NCBI GenBank assembly: GCA_025403435.1
Contig: CM046327.1
Location: 14,128,218 to 14,192,217, forward strand
Direction of reading: 5' to 3'
DNA: 64,000 nucleotides
Origin: Artocarpus heterophyllus
Lineage: Eukaryota > Streptophyta > Magnoliopsida > Rosales > Moraceae
Each line of letters starts with the position of its first letter. The stretch's first letter is position 1. Under the pieces are notes generated by a model. The model searched no databases. It saw nothing but the letters and a program-made list of their open reading frames with translations, and was not told the origin of the DNA. Made by a program: the position numbers and the translations under genes. Below, one piece after another: positions 45,911 through 56,650 of the stretch.

Positions 45911-47078
45911 AGCTATCCATACCAAGTATACTACTGTACAGTGAGGTTATGGTGCAACTCAAAAATGATTCCTGGTCAGAAGGAAATAAAAATGTTTGTA
46001 GGATTTGAGCAGTCTCATAAAATGCTAGTGTTGACAAGAGATATAAAGGCAAGGTCAAAGAATACTGAAAGACTTCTAGCAAAAAATCTATTGACGGAGG
46101 CAAAGACTTTAATCTTTTCTTGATTCACATTTATCCTTATAGTTATCCTTTTTCTCTAATATTAATTTTTTTTCCCTTTGGAGTTACAAACATGCTTCCT
46201 ATATATAGCATATGATGGATACTATCTATCCGAATATATCATTAAATACTTTATGATGTTGGATCCAATCTCCTTATTTTATTTGACTCCAACAGCGCAA
46301 AAACCATGGCCAGGCAAGCAGACAAGGGTAGTGAAAACCATCAAACAAAAAAATCGGAATCTTCCGTTTTCTGTACTTGTATGATCTTGCTCCTCAACCA
46401 ATGTTGAACACCCAAAAAAAAAAAAAAAAAAAAGTCCTAAGATCTTTCCTCCATTAGTTGCAATCAAGTGAGAAATGAACTCCTTTAGTATCATCATATA
46501 TAGAAACGACTAAAGCAACCTGACAAGAAGCACCAATGGCAATTGACGATAACTAAATTCCAACAGTAAAAATGATAACCATTTCTAGGCTTTCTTAGAA
46601 GAAATTGTTCTGAGCCTTACCTCGTGACCCGACAAGATGAAACTCACAAATCTGCAAACTGAGCGAAGAAGCAATTGACCAATTTAAGCTAAAATAATTT
46701 GCAACAGACTAAAATGGCATCAGGCGCCAAAGGTATGAACAAGGAGATGCCAAATGTGGCAGCAGGACATAAAATCCAGCTCATTGGAGCTGGGTTTTCA
46801 TACCATAGAAAAGCTCAATTCTTGTTCTTGCTCATTGAGAAGGCCAAATGCCCAAAGGAGGCTGCACTTGAATTCTTAGTGCATATGCCACTGGCTGCAA
46901 ATAACCAACATAGCCCTGGTAAAATCTTGCTTTATCAAGCTTAGAAAGTGATACAGCCACTGTTATGTTATAGGTGCATATCCAATTATTGAAGGGACAG
47001 CACAACAAGCAATTTTATCCACCCATCAAATGAGAAAATTCCCTTTTGTTTCACAACTTTCAACTTTTCTAACACAAA
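45911..47078. other. Convergent 3' regions of the DUF21/CBS and PPR genes
   Basis: No supported gene. The ORF at 46699-46944 (81 codons) has no family I know and probably lies in the PPR gene's 3' UTR. A-run at 46414-46433. Confidence 0.45.
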
Positions 47079-49115
47079 CTACAAAGCCTTAGCACTGCTG
47101 TGCCTCCCACCCCAACGGCGTCTCCGAGCCCTCCTCTTCCTCCCGTCCTCTTTCTCCTTGGCTTTCTCTTTCAAATCCCTCTCTCCTCGTCTCTTATACA
47201 TCTTAAAAGTCATCTGTCTATCCTCAGCCATCTTCCTCACCTTCTCGGTGATCTCTGCTGCAATTTGTCTGTTATATAGCTTCTTTAACCCGCGCATGAG
47301 CTTCGCAAAAGTATCTGGCTGCGGCATCACGTCCGCTTCCATCATGTCCAAGCAGTAAGAACAAGCTTCTTTCACATGCCCATTCTTGAATAGCGCATGA
47401 ATCCATATAGTCCACGCATATACATTAATCTCACACCCTTTGTTCACTATACAACTCCAAACATCCTTAGCCATTTCGAGCTTGTCAGCTCGTAACAAAG
47501 CGTTCATTAGCTCCTTCAGGGTTCCATATTGTGGTCCAGATAGCAAACCTCTCTCCACCATTTCTTTGAAGTACTGACAAGCTTCAATCAAACAACCTTG
47601 TCCAAGGAACCCATGAATCATAACAACAAAAGTGTCGAGCCCCGGGCTAAGACCACTCGCTTCAATCTCGTTCCACAACCGAACACCTTCTTTAACCTCC
47701 CCTAACTTGCACACCAACCGGATCACTGTGTTGTAAATGCTCAAATCAGGAACACAACCAATCTTCCTCATCTCCTCCATTAGCTCCACACACTCCTCGA
47801 GCTCCTCCTTCTTCTCGTGCGCCAACATGATATGCAAATACGTCATCTCATTTGGACTAAACCCTCGCTGAATCATACCATCCAAAATCTCGTAGCCCCT
47901 CTCAACCTTCCCCCACTTGCAGAACCCACTTATCAAAGTGGTGTAAGTCACAACATCAGCCTCACAACCACTCCTCTGCATTTCAACAAACACCCTCATT
48001 GCCTCCTCCATCTTCTCCCGCTTACACAGAGCCTGAATTAACACAGTGTACGATGCTGCATTCGGCAAACAACCTTTTCTTCTCATCTCCTTCAGAAGAT
48101 CATAAGCATCCACCATTTTCCCCGCCCGAGCATACCCGCCAAGAAGGTTATTATAAACCACAATGTCGGGCTCAAACCCGGCTTCCTTCATCTGCACCAA
48201 CACGAATTTCGCCTCGATAAGCTTGCCTTCTCTGCACCAACCATACAACAACGAAGTGAAATGCTTCAAACTCGGCGTAAACTTAACCCTCATCTCTTCA
48301 AAGAGAGAAGCTGCTTCCTTGACACTTCCATTTTTACACAAAGCATCCAACAAACACCCGAAAACATACTCGTCGGGCTCGCACCCATACTTAGACATTT
48401 CATCAAACACCTCGACTGCTTTCTTCACCATTCTTGCGGAAGCGAACCTCCGCATTAAAACGACGAAAACTTCCGTGGTAATCAATTCCGGATTCTCTTT
48501 CCTCATTTCCTCCAGCAATGCCCAAACGGCGCCGAACTGCCGCATCTTCCCCAGAGACCTGATCATGGCCTTGTAGACCTCGTAGCTCGGCCTGTAACCG
48601 GGCTGCTTCGACGCCCAGACGAAGAACCTGTAGCCCAAGCTCCCGGCGTCGCCACACCGGCCCAGGACTCGCTCCGTCAGGCCGGAGCGCAACACGACGC
48701 CGGATTCTTGCAATGCGAGTTCCAGCTTAGGGATGCGAGAATGAAATTTGCGTAGGATTCTGTAGATTTTCTCGACGTCGCCGGAGAATTCGTCGTGGGT
48801 TTTCTTGTCTTCGTCGGAGGTGACCGGGTTTTGCTCGAGGCGAACCAGGGAAAACCCAGTTGCAGCTGCTCTGTTGTTCGATAGAACATTATTGTTGTGG
48901 AGACTTCGTGTGGAGGAGAACTGGGTTTTGAGCGGTAACAAGTATGGTTTGGTGTTTGGTTGGGAAGAAAGTGAGAAATGGCGGTTGTTGAACAATGACC
49001 TTGTTCTGTAATACACTCTCTGCATTTTTTGGTTTATTGATGTTTTCATTGCTCGCTTCCTCAAACTTCGTAAACGCATTTCTGTGATTCTTTTCCCAGC
49101 AGATTTGGTTTTCAC
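47079..49115 (-). CDS. P-class pentatricopeptide repeat protein
   Basis: Intact, intronless, 678 codons, typical of PPR genes. The N-terminus is rich in Arg, Ser and hydroxylated residues (MQRVYYRTRSLF at residue 31, initiating at 49025, is a good alternative start), as expected for organellar, probably mitochondrial, import. About residue 170 to 600 holds a run of 35-residue P-type repeats such as DVVTYTTLISGFCKWGKVER and PDIVVYNNLLGGYARAGKMV. No E, E+ or DYW domain. The tail is very basic (KRRARRRRWGGRHSSAKAL). PPR proteins bind organellar RNA base by base. The basic tail and its neighbours suggest the orthologue of Arabidopsis At3g49730/At5g65820; this is from memory and should be checked. 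Confidence 0.93.
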   Translation of the reverse strand: MKTKSAGKRITEMRLRSLRKRAMKTSINQKMQRVYYRTRSLFNNRHFSLSSQPNTKPYLLPLKTQFSSTRSLHNNNVLSNNRAAATGFSLVRLEQNPVTSDEDKKTHDEFSGDVEKIYRILRKFHSRIPKLELALQESGVVLRSGLTERVLGRCGDAGSLGYRFFVWASKQPGYRPSYEVYKAMIRSLGKMRQFGAVWALLEEMRKENPELITTEVFVVLMRRFASARMVKKAVEVFDEMSKYGCEPDEYVFGCLLDALCKNGSVKEAASLFEEMRVKFTPSLKHFTSLLYGWCREGKLIEAKFVLVQMKEAGFEPDIVVYNNLLGGYARAGKMVDAYDLLKEMRRKGCLPNAASYTVLIQALCKREKMEEAMRVFVEMQRSGCEADVVTYTTLISGFCKWGKVERGYEILDGMIQRGFSPNEMTYLHIMLAHEKKEELEECVELMEEMRKIGCVPDLSIYNTVIRLVCKLGEVKEGVRLWNEIEASGLSPGLDTFVVMIHGFLGQGCLIEACQYFKEMVERGLLSGPQYGTLKELMNALLRADKLEMAKDVWSCIVNKGCEINVYAWTIWIHALFKNGHVKEACSYCLDMMEADVMPQPDTFAKLMRGLKKLYNRQIAAEITEKVRKMAEDRQMTFKMYKRRGERDLKEKAKEKEDGRKRRARRRRWGGRHSSAKAL

Positions 49116-49580
49116 AACAACAACTTGTTTAGGCTATTATTTTGTTTTTGGGATTTTTTTTTTTTTAAGGATTAACTGAAAAAGTCTCTCTTGGATCCTA
49201 ATTCCTGTCTTACCGTAAAATACGTTGGCTTTAATTTTCCAACATAACAGATCCGGGTCGTCAAAAAATAAGACAGACAAATAAGCTCCTGTTAAGATTT
49301 AGGAAAATGCTACGTTTGAGGGCACTGGAATTCTCTACTGGTGGAGACCTTTTATTAGGACCGTTAGATTTGATCTAACAGTGACAAAATTAAGTGAGTA
49401 TTAAAATTACAATAAACCTTACCACATGTAACCAATACCAAGTTTAAACCCAACCCTAATTTCATCTATCTCAAACTCAAATGTAAACTCTAATTTCATC
49501 TCTCTCAATCTCTCCACGTCCCAATAATCTGCCACCGGAGGGCAAGTCCAATCCCCGCTGGACAGCCAAGCCCAAGCCTC
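49116..49580. other. 5' flank of the PPR gene
   Basis: No gene. An A/T-rich stretch at 49140-49170. Confidence 0.4.
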
Positions 49581-49806
49581 GTCCTCGCGATCCTCTCTTT
49601 GCCGTCCCAGCCTTCTGCCATCGAAGCCTCGTCTAGCTTGTCCATCGGCCCAACAAAGCCTCGTCGCAAGCAGCGCCTCCACGCTCAAGCCCTGTCCTCG
49701 CAATCCTCTCTTCGTCGTCCTAGCCTTCTGCCACCGAAGCCTCGTCTAGCTTGTCCTTATGCCCAACGAAGCCCCGTCGCAAGCCACGCCTCCACCGTGC
49801 TAGTTA
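49581..49806. repeat. 113-bp tandem duplication, C/T-rich
   Basis: GTCCTCGCGATCCTCTCTTT... at 49581 recurs at 49694 with several substitutions; both copies contain GAAGCCTCGTCTAGCTTGTCC-type text. The small ORFs here (49419-49703, 49599-49850) follow the repeat and are not supported as genes. Confidence 0.8.
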
Positions 49807-49940
49807 TGCCCCAAAAAACACCGTCAAACCCAGCGAACGCCGAGATCTGACCCATGACCACGAGATTTGCCTTGAAATCTGAAGAATGGCTAGAAGCTTG
49901 ATGGGTCTCTCCGATGGTGGCAGTTCAAACTTGATGGTCT

Positions 49941-50369
49941 TGTTAGAATTATGACCCACATAATTAATTAAAGGCCTATAAAATTTATCAGATTTATTTA
50001 TTTAGTTTAATAATTATTTAAATGTTAAAATTTTATTGGCTATGAGGGGTTGCAACTCTTATTAAAAGATGTGTCTATATCTGAAAAGATATGTCTGTAT
50101 CTGAAGAGATATGTGCTTTGATGGAAAGACAGCTATTGAAGGTCTCTGGTCCTCTCTCCACCCATTCAATTGTATTCTTCTCTCCATCAGAAAATACGTT
50201 AAAGAAACTGTGGGTTTAGAGAGAGAAATTGGGTTTTTCTTGTCTGACTATTTTTGGTCCAGAGTTTTTGAAAAATTAAAGCTATGAATCAAGGTACGCT
50301 CTAAATCTTCTTATATGAAAATTATTGAGTTCTAAAATCTCTGGGTATTATAGATATTAAAGTCTTACA
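49941..50369 (+). repeat. 5' LTR of the Copia element
   Basis: 429 bp. Compared with the 3' LTR it lacks about 14 bases containing TATAAATA after GAAGGTCT. It contains ATGAATCAAG followed by GTACGC near its end (50284-50299), a possible start codon and splice donor. Confidence 0.9.
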
Positions 50370-51486
50370 TGTGGTATTCAGAGCATTTAGGTTTTTGAAC
50401 TCATGATTTTTCTTTAAAGTTATATTACAGATTATTTTCTTATTGTTTTGCTGAGAATTAAATTATGGGTATATGTGAATTAAGGATACAATTTCCTTAC
50501 TGTATTATCGTTTTTATTTGCTTTGTATCCCTGCGTTTGCGTGTGCATGCATATGTATACAGATAAAGCTGTACATTTTTTTTTCTTTGTTTCTTATACA
50601 CACACGTGGTACAGAAGTGGATACAGAGAACCGAAAAAAAAAACGACAATCAACAATTACAGTCGCTTATCAAATAAAAGTTTGCTTTTGATAAAAGTTA
50701 TTTGGCAATCAATTTATTTGCCGATTAAGTTATTTGCCCATTCAAGACCACAAAATTACTTTCCTTTGCTATATGCAAGTTATTGAATGAAATTGTTATA
50801 TGCAAGTTATTGAATGAAATTGTTGATCGGCAAATCTATTAAATATATATATTGATGTTATGCAATTGATGTGATATGTACTGTTTTGTTTGTTTTAAAA
50901 AAACATGTATGCGCAATATTACGTTTATGGGAACTTCTCAGTAAAAGGTTGTATATATGATGTTGATGCATGTATATACTTGATTATAATTAATTACTTG
51001 AAACAAGTAAAACTATTGTTTCCAATGTTGAAATTACATTATTGTAGTTTGTTAGTCACTAAAGTGGCCAAACTTTAAAGCTCAGTAATTTTCAAATTGA
51101 GAAACAAAAGTTCAATTACTCATGAATTTTGATGCTTATAATTGAGATGACATTTATAGATCATGGGCCATTGAATTTTATCTATTATAAAAACTTAGGA
51201 ATCGCCCAAAGGTTGATTAGCTTTCTTTATAATTGATGAATATAATAGTTGGTAATCAATATGTCCTATTATTTTTGTTTGTTTATCCAAAGATAGCAAG
51301 CATTTTTACTAGGCTATTTATGATTACCAAATTAAATTTTTACTTTTAAATTAGCATCATTTATAGTTTGTATGTCTTAGTATCACCCAAAAGAGAACTA
51401 GGATATATAATTACTGTCTTAGTTTGAATCTAATTATGTGATCATCTCAAAGCATTAATGTATGAATGTTTCTTGCATATTTGCAG
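50370..51486 (+). other. Copia leader, possibly an intron
   Basis: About 1.1 kb of non-coding AT-rich DNA between LTR and gag, ending in TTTGCAG at 51480-51486. A 27-bp unit starting ATATGCAAGTTATTGAATGA is repeated in tandem at 50771 and 50798. Confidence 0.55.
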
Positions 51487-52406
51487 TATCTGTTCTTGTT
51501 TCTCTACATTCGCATGCTTCATCTGTTCCCTTGTTCAATGGATTGAATTTCTCTGATTGGTGCGAACAAGTCCAATTTTACTTAGATGTCTTGAATCTTG
51601 ATTTAGCACTTCAAGATAAGGAACCCACTACTATTACTGATGCTAGTAGTGAGGAGGAGAAAATTTTTCATAAATTATGGGAAAGGTCTAATAGATTAAG
51701 CTTAATGTTCATGCGAATGACAATAGCAAACAACATTAAAAGTACTCTTCCCAAGACTAAAAGTACTAAGGAATTTATGAAACTAGTGGAAGAGCGCTCT
51801 CAAACTGCTGATAAGTCTCTTGTTGGTACATTAATGGCTAAATTAACCAACATGAAATTTGATGGTTCTTGTACTATGCATGAGCATGTCCTTGAAATGA
51901 CAAATATAGCAGCAAAATTAAAGTCTTTGGGGATGTCTGTGGATGAGTACTTTCTAGTATAGTTCATTCTCAACTCACTTCCTCTTGAACAATATGGTCC
52001 ATTCCAGATGAGCTATAACACAATTAAAGATAAATGAAATATTAATGAATTGACCATTATGCTTATTCAAGAGGAGACGAGATTGAAGAATCAGAAACCT
52101 CATTCCATTCATCTTGTGAATCAAAAGGCTGAAAAGAGCACTAAAAAGAAGCCTGGAAAGAACAAGAAGAAAGGATTCAAGAAGGAGTTGCATAACCTGA
52201 ATGAGTCAACTCAAATCCACAAGAAGGAACACAATGTTAAGTGCTATTTTTGTAACAAATTTGGGCACTTAAAGAAAGATTGTCAAAAACGTAAGGCTTG
52301 GTTCGAAAAGAAAGGTAAGCCTTGCGCTTTAGTTTGTTTCGAATCAAATTTAACTGAAGTTTCTTATAATACTTGGTGGATTGATTTAGGTTCAATATAT
52401 TTCTAA
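51487..52406 (+). pseudogene. Copia gag and protease start
   Basis: Gag homology from FNGLNFSDWCEQVQFYLDVL through MKLVEERSQTADKSL and HEHVLEMTNIAAKLKSLGMS, then a stop at 51960. After further stops, another stretch to 52406 has the zinc knuckle CYFCNKFGHLKKDC. The protease active site reads WWIDLGSIYF rather than the usual WWIDSGA. Gag packages the RNA; this copy is broken. Confidence 0.85.
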
Positions 52407-52410
52407 TACG

Positions 52411-53640
52411 ATGCAGGGATTCCTTACGATCCAACCCATAAGAGCAAATGAAAGTTTTATTTACATGGGGAATCGAGATAAAGCTTCAGTGGAAGGAATT
52501 AGCACTTATCGCTTAATATTAGATACTAAATATTATCTTGATTTATACCAAACTCTTTATGTACCTATTTTTTCTTACAATTTAGTTTCTTTATCAAAAC
52601 TTGATGTAGCGGGATTTTATTGTAAGTTTGGATTTGGATCTTTCAGTTTATATAAAAATAATAATTTTATTGGCTCTGGAATTCTTTATGATGGTTTATA
52701 TAAGTTAAAGCTTGATAATCTTTTTGCTGAAACTTTGCTAACCATGCATCGAAGTATTGGAACTCAACGGAGTTTAGTTGATGAAAGTTCTGCTTATTTG
52801 TGGCATAAACGCTTGGGTCACATATCCAAGGAAAGAATAGAGAGATTAGTAAAGAATGAAATTCTTTCGAATTTAGATTTTACTGATCTCGGTGTGTGTA
52901 TTGATTGCATTAAAGGAAAGCAAACTAAACACACTAAGAAAGGGGCTACAAGAAGTACACAGTTTCTTGAACTCATACATACCGACATATATGGACCTTT
53001 TGATACTCCATCATTTAGTAGAGAAAAGTATTTTATCACTTTTATTGATGATTTTTCATGTTATGGTTATCTTTATCTATTGCATGAAAAATCTCAATAT
53101 GTTGAAGCCCTTGAGGTATTTATTAATGAGATTGAGAAACAATTAGATAACAAGGTGAAAATTATAAGATCAAATAGAGGTAGTGAATACTATAAAAAGT
53201 ATGACGAGTCAGGGCAATGTCCAGGTCCATTTGCTAAATTCCTAGAAAAGCGAGGCATATGTGCGCAATACACTATGCCAGGTACACCACAACAAAATGG
53301 TGTAGCAGAAAGGCATAATCGTACATTAATGGATATGGTTAGGAGCATGTTAAGTTATTCATTTTTACCCTTATCTTTGTAGATGCATGCATTAAAGACC
53401 GCCATGTATATACTAAATAGGGTTCCTAGTAAGGCAGTCTCAAAAACTCCTTTTGAGATATGGACAGAAAGGAAACCTAGTTTAAGGCACCTGCATGTTT
53501 GGAGTTGCTCGGCGGAAGTGAAAATTTACAATCCACATGCAAAGAAATTAGATTTTAAGACGACTAGTGGTTATTTATTGGTTATTCTGAAAAATTCAAA
53601 GGGTATAAATTTTGTTGTCCTACCCATAGTACGAGAATAG
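52411..53640 (+). pseudogene. Copia GAG-pre-integrase and integrase
   Basis: WHKRLGHISKERIERL and the HHCC-type zinc region lead into the integrase core: LIHTDIYGPF (first Asp), IIRSNRGSEY (the second catalytic Asp reads Asn), and TPQQNGVAERHNRTLMDMVR (Glu region). A TAG at 53380-53382 interrupts before MHALKTAMYILNRVPSKA. The Asp-to-Asn change alone should abolish strand transfer. Confidence 0.85.
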
Positions 53641-53954
53641 TTGAATCTGGAAATGCTAGGTTCATCGAGAATGGTGAAATTAGTGGAAGTGGAGAACCAC
53701 ACAATGTGGTCATTGAAGAAGTTAGGGTAGAAGTACCTCTACCTATAACTTCCAAGATTGTTCCTAACATTGTTGTACAGCCTAACCATGTTCAAGAATA
53801 ACAAGTGAATGGCTAACCATTTCACAATGAAGTTGTACTCAAGGAACCAATAGTAGCTGAACCACAAGAAACAATATTAAGAAGATCTTAAAGAGAAAAA
53901 CGATTTGTTGTTCTTGACGATTATGTAGTTTATCTACAAGAGTCTGAAATTGAC

Positions 53955-55551
53955 TTGGAAATTGATAATGATCCGATTTCAGATCCAGTTTCGTTTTCAC
54001 AAGCCATGGAAAGTATGGATTTTGACAAGTGGCTCAATCTTATGAAAGATGAGTTAAAATCTATGGATCAAAATCAAGTTTGGGACCTTGTTGAGTTGCC
54101 TGAAGATTGCAAGAGAGTCGGGTGTAAATGGGTCTTTAAGACCAAGCACGACTCTAAAGGCAATATTGAATGGTACAAGGCATTGACCAATCAAAAGTTT
54201 TACTCAGAAAGAAGGCATTGACTATAAAGAGACTTTTTCACCGGTCTCTAAGAAAGATTCACTCAGAATTATTATGGCATTGGTGGCTCATTTTGATTTA
54301 GAGTTACACCAAATGAATGTGAAAACCGTCTTTCTCAATGGAAATTTAGAGGAAGAAGTCTATATGGACCAACTTGAAGGCTTTTCAATTAAAGAAAAGG
54401 AACACATGGTGTGTAAATTAAAGAAGTCAATATATGGACTTAAACAAGCTTCCCGACAATGGTATCTTAAGTTTAATAATGTCATTACTTTGTTTGGATT
54501 TAAAGAGAACACTGTTGATCGGTGTATATATATGAAGGTCAGTGGGAGCAAGTTTATTTTCTTAGTCCTATATGTTGATGATATTTTGCTTGCTGCTAAC
54601 AATCTTGGTTTATTACATGAAACTAAGAAATTCCTCTCTAAGAACTTTGAAATGAAAGACATGAGTGAGGCAACTTATGTGATAGGAATTGAAATATTCC
54701 GTGATAGATCACAAGCATTGTTGGGGTTGTCTTAGAAAAGCTATATTAACTAAGTTTTAGAGAAATTTAAGATGGACAAATGCTCAACATGTATAGTTCC
54801 GATTCAGAAGGGGGACAAATTTAGTCATATGCAATGTCCAAAGAATGAATTGGAACGAGCGCAAATGAAAAACATTCCTTATGCATCTGTTGTTGGTAGC
54901 TTGTTGTATGCTCAAACTTGCACCAGACCAGATATTAGTTTTGCTATTGGGATGTTGGGAAGATATCAAAGTAATCCAGGAATAGATCATTGGAAAGCTG
55001 CAAAGAAAGTTCTCAGGTATTTGTAAGGAACAAAGGACCATATGCTCACTTATAGAAGATGTGATCATCTTGAAGTTGTTGGTTACTCAGATTCAGACTT
55101 TGCCGGATGTGCTGACAGTAGAAAATCTACATTCGGTTATATGTTCCATTTGGCCAAAGAAGAAATTTCATGGAAGAGTGCGAAGCAGTCCGTCATTGCT
55201 GCATCCACTATGGAGGCCGAGTTTGTGGCATGCTTTGAGGCCACAAGTCATGGTTTATGGTTGCGGAATTTTATTTCGGGACTTGGAGTTGTCGACAGTA
55301 TAGCCAGGCCGTTGAAAATTTATTGTGATAATGCCGCAGCAGTCTTTTTTGCCAAGAACGACAAGTATTTTGATGGTGCAAAACGTGTGGATATTAAGTA
55401 CTTAGTCATTAAGCAAGAAGTTCGAGAACGTAAAGTGTCAATTGAACAAATTAGCGCCAATCTTATGATTGCAGATCCTTTAACAAAAGGATTACCGCCC
55501 AAGACATTTATTGAATATGTTGAACGAATGGGTGTTATTAGATGTCATTAA
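53955..55551 (+). pseudogene. Copia reverse transcriptase and RNase H
   Basis: Starts with MESMDFDKWLNLMKDELKSM and VGCKWVFKTKHDSKGNIEWY. A frameshift near 54205 follows, then VNGNLEEEVYMDQLEGF-like text, KSIYGLKQASRQWYLKFN, and the active site LYVDDILL (near 54571). After stops near 54735 and 55024 comes RNase H: GYSDSDFAGCADSRKSTFGY, STMEAEFVA, IYCDNAAAVF and the end IADPLTKGLPPKTF. Not functional. Confidence 0.9.
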
Positions 55552-55934
55552 TGGTTATGTATTATGTTTTATTTCATTTTAATGATATGACACTTGAGTT
55601 CACTTATTATATTCTCGATATATCCTGTTTTCTATTTTTGTATACATGATTATTATAGATTAATGTTTGACAGGATAGTCTCAATGAAGACATTAAAGTG
55701 GACTATTATTATACCTCTCAATTATGAATCATGTTAAATAGATATCTAATGTTGTAGTACATGGAAGGGACTACACTAGATTGTGATGTACAACCGCCAT
55801 GACTTACTTTAGATTTTCTGCTTAATTATGATGTAGAGTATTAGCCAATTTTTAAAAGATTTAACATAATATTGTTGTGCACATTATGGCATTATTAAAC
55901 TAAAAATTAATATTATATGGGCCAAGTGAGAGAA

Positions 55935-56376
55935 TGTTAGAATTATGACCCACATAATTAATTAAAGGCTTATAAAATTTATCAGATTTATTTATTTAGT
56001 TTAATAATTATTTAAATGCTAAAATTCTATTGGCTATAAGGGGTTGCAACTCTTATTAAAAGATGTGTCTATATCTGAAAAGATATGTTTGTATCTGAAG
56101 AGATATATGCTTTGATAGAAAGATACCTATTGAAGGTCTATAAATAAGAGTCTGGTCCTCTCTCTCACCCATTCAATTGTATTATTTTCTCCATCAGAAA
56201 ATATGTTAAAGAAACTGTGGGTTTAGAAAAAGAAACTAAGTTCTTCTTGTCTTACTATTTTTGTTCTAGAGTTTCTAAAAAATTAAAGCTATAAATCAAA
56301 GTACGCTATAAATCTTCTTATATAAAAATTATTGAGTTTTAAGATTTCTGGGTATTATAGATATTAAAGTCTTAAA
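55935..56376 (+). repeat. 3' LTR of the Copia element
   Basis: 442 bp, with an intact TATAAATAAGAG segment near 56140. The positions equivalent to the 5' LTR ATG and GT donor read ATA and AAGTAC here. Confidence 0.9.
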
Positions 56377-56381
56377 GATCT

Positions 56382-56650
56382 CTCAAACCGAACTTCACTC
56401 CCACTTCCCCCGGCACTTCCTCAACCAAAACCTAGTCATCTCCCTCACCAAATTCTCACACCCATGCACATGCACCGCCGCTGCCTATGACGGCCAATCT
56501 CCCCTTTCTCCAAATTACCGCTGAACTCAAGCTTCTCCGTTGTTCGGCTTCCAAATCCATCGGCAACGACCCGATTACCCGCCACGTGTCGTGTCCGAAG
56601 TCGTAGACGCTGGAGGGCAGTTCGCAGAGGCATTCCTATAGGTGGGCAGC
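56382..56650 (-). pseudogene. Fragment of a kelch/F-box-like gene
   Basis: On the minus strand one frame gives SSVYDFGHDTWRVIGSLP, then WRKGRLAVIGSGGACAWV and a stop, a pattern like one or two kelch blades of plant F-box/kelch proteins. A TGA and a TAG follow and no start or end is visible. The overlapping ORF at 56633-56445 is the wrong frame. Family assignment is tentative. Confidence 0.4.

Larger units (their letters stand above)
49941..56376 (+). mobile_element. Ty1/Copia retrotransposon, decayed
   Basis: Plus-strand element of 6.4 kb. LTRs are 49941-50369 and 55935-56376, starting TGTTAGAATTATG. Flanks are GGTCT (49936-49940) and GATCT (56377-56381), a target duplication with one change. 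A PBS-like TGGTATTCAGAGC follows the 5' LTR and a purine-rich AAGTGAGAGAA precedes the 3' LTR. Coding order is gag, protease, integrase, reverse transcriptase, RNase H, which is the Copia order. Stops and a frameshift interrupt it at more than six places. Confidence 0.95.

Noticed and set aside
46699..46944. 81-codon ORF downstream of the PPR gene as a small-protein gene
   Set aside because: No homology that I recognise, no supporting signals, and its position fits the 3' UTR of the PPR gene.
47158..49011. Plus-strand ORFs opposite the PPR gene
   Set aside because: They are antisense shadows of an intact 678-codon PPR reading frame.
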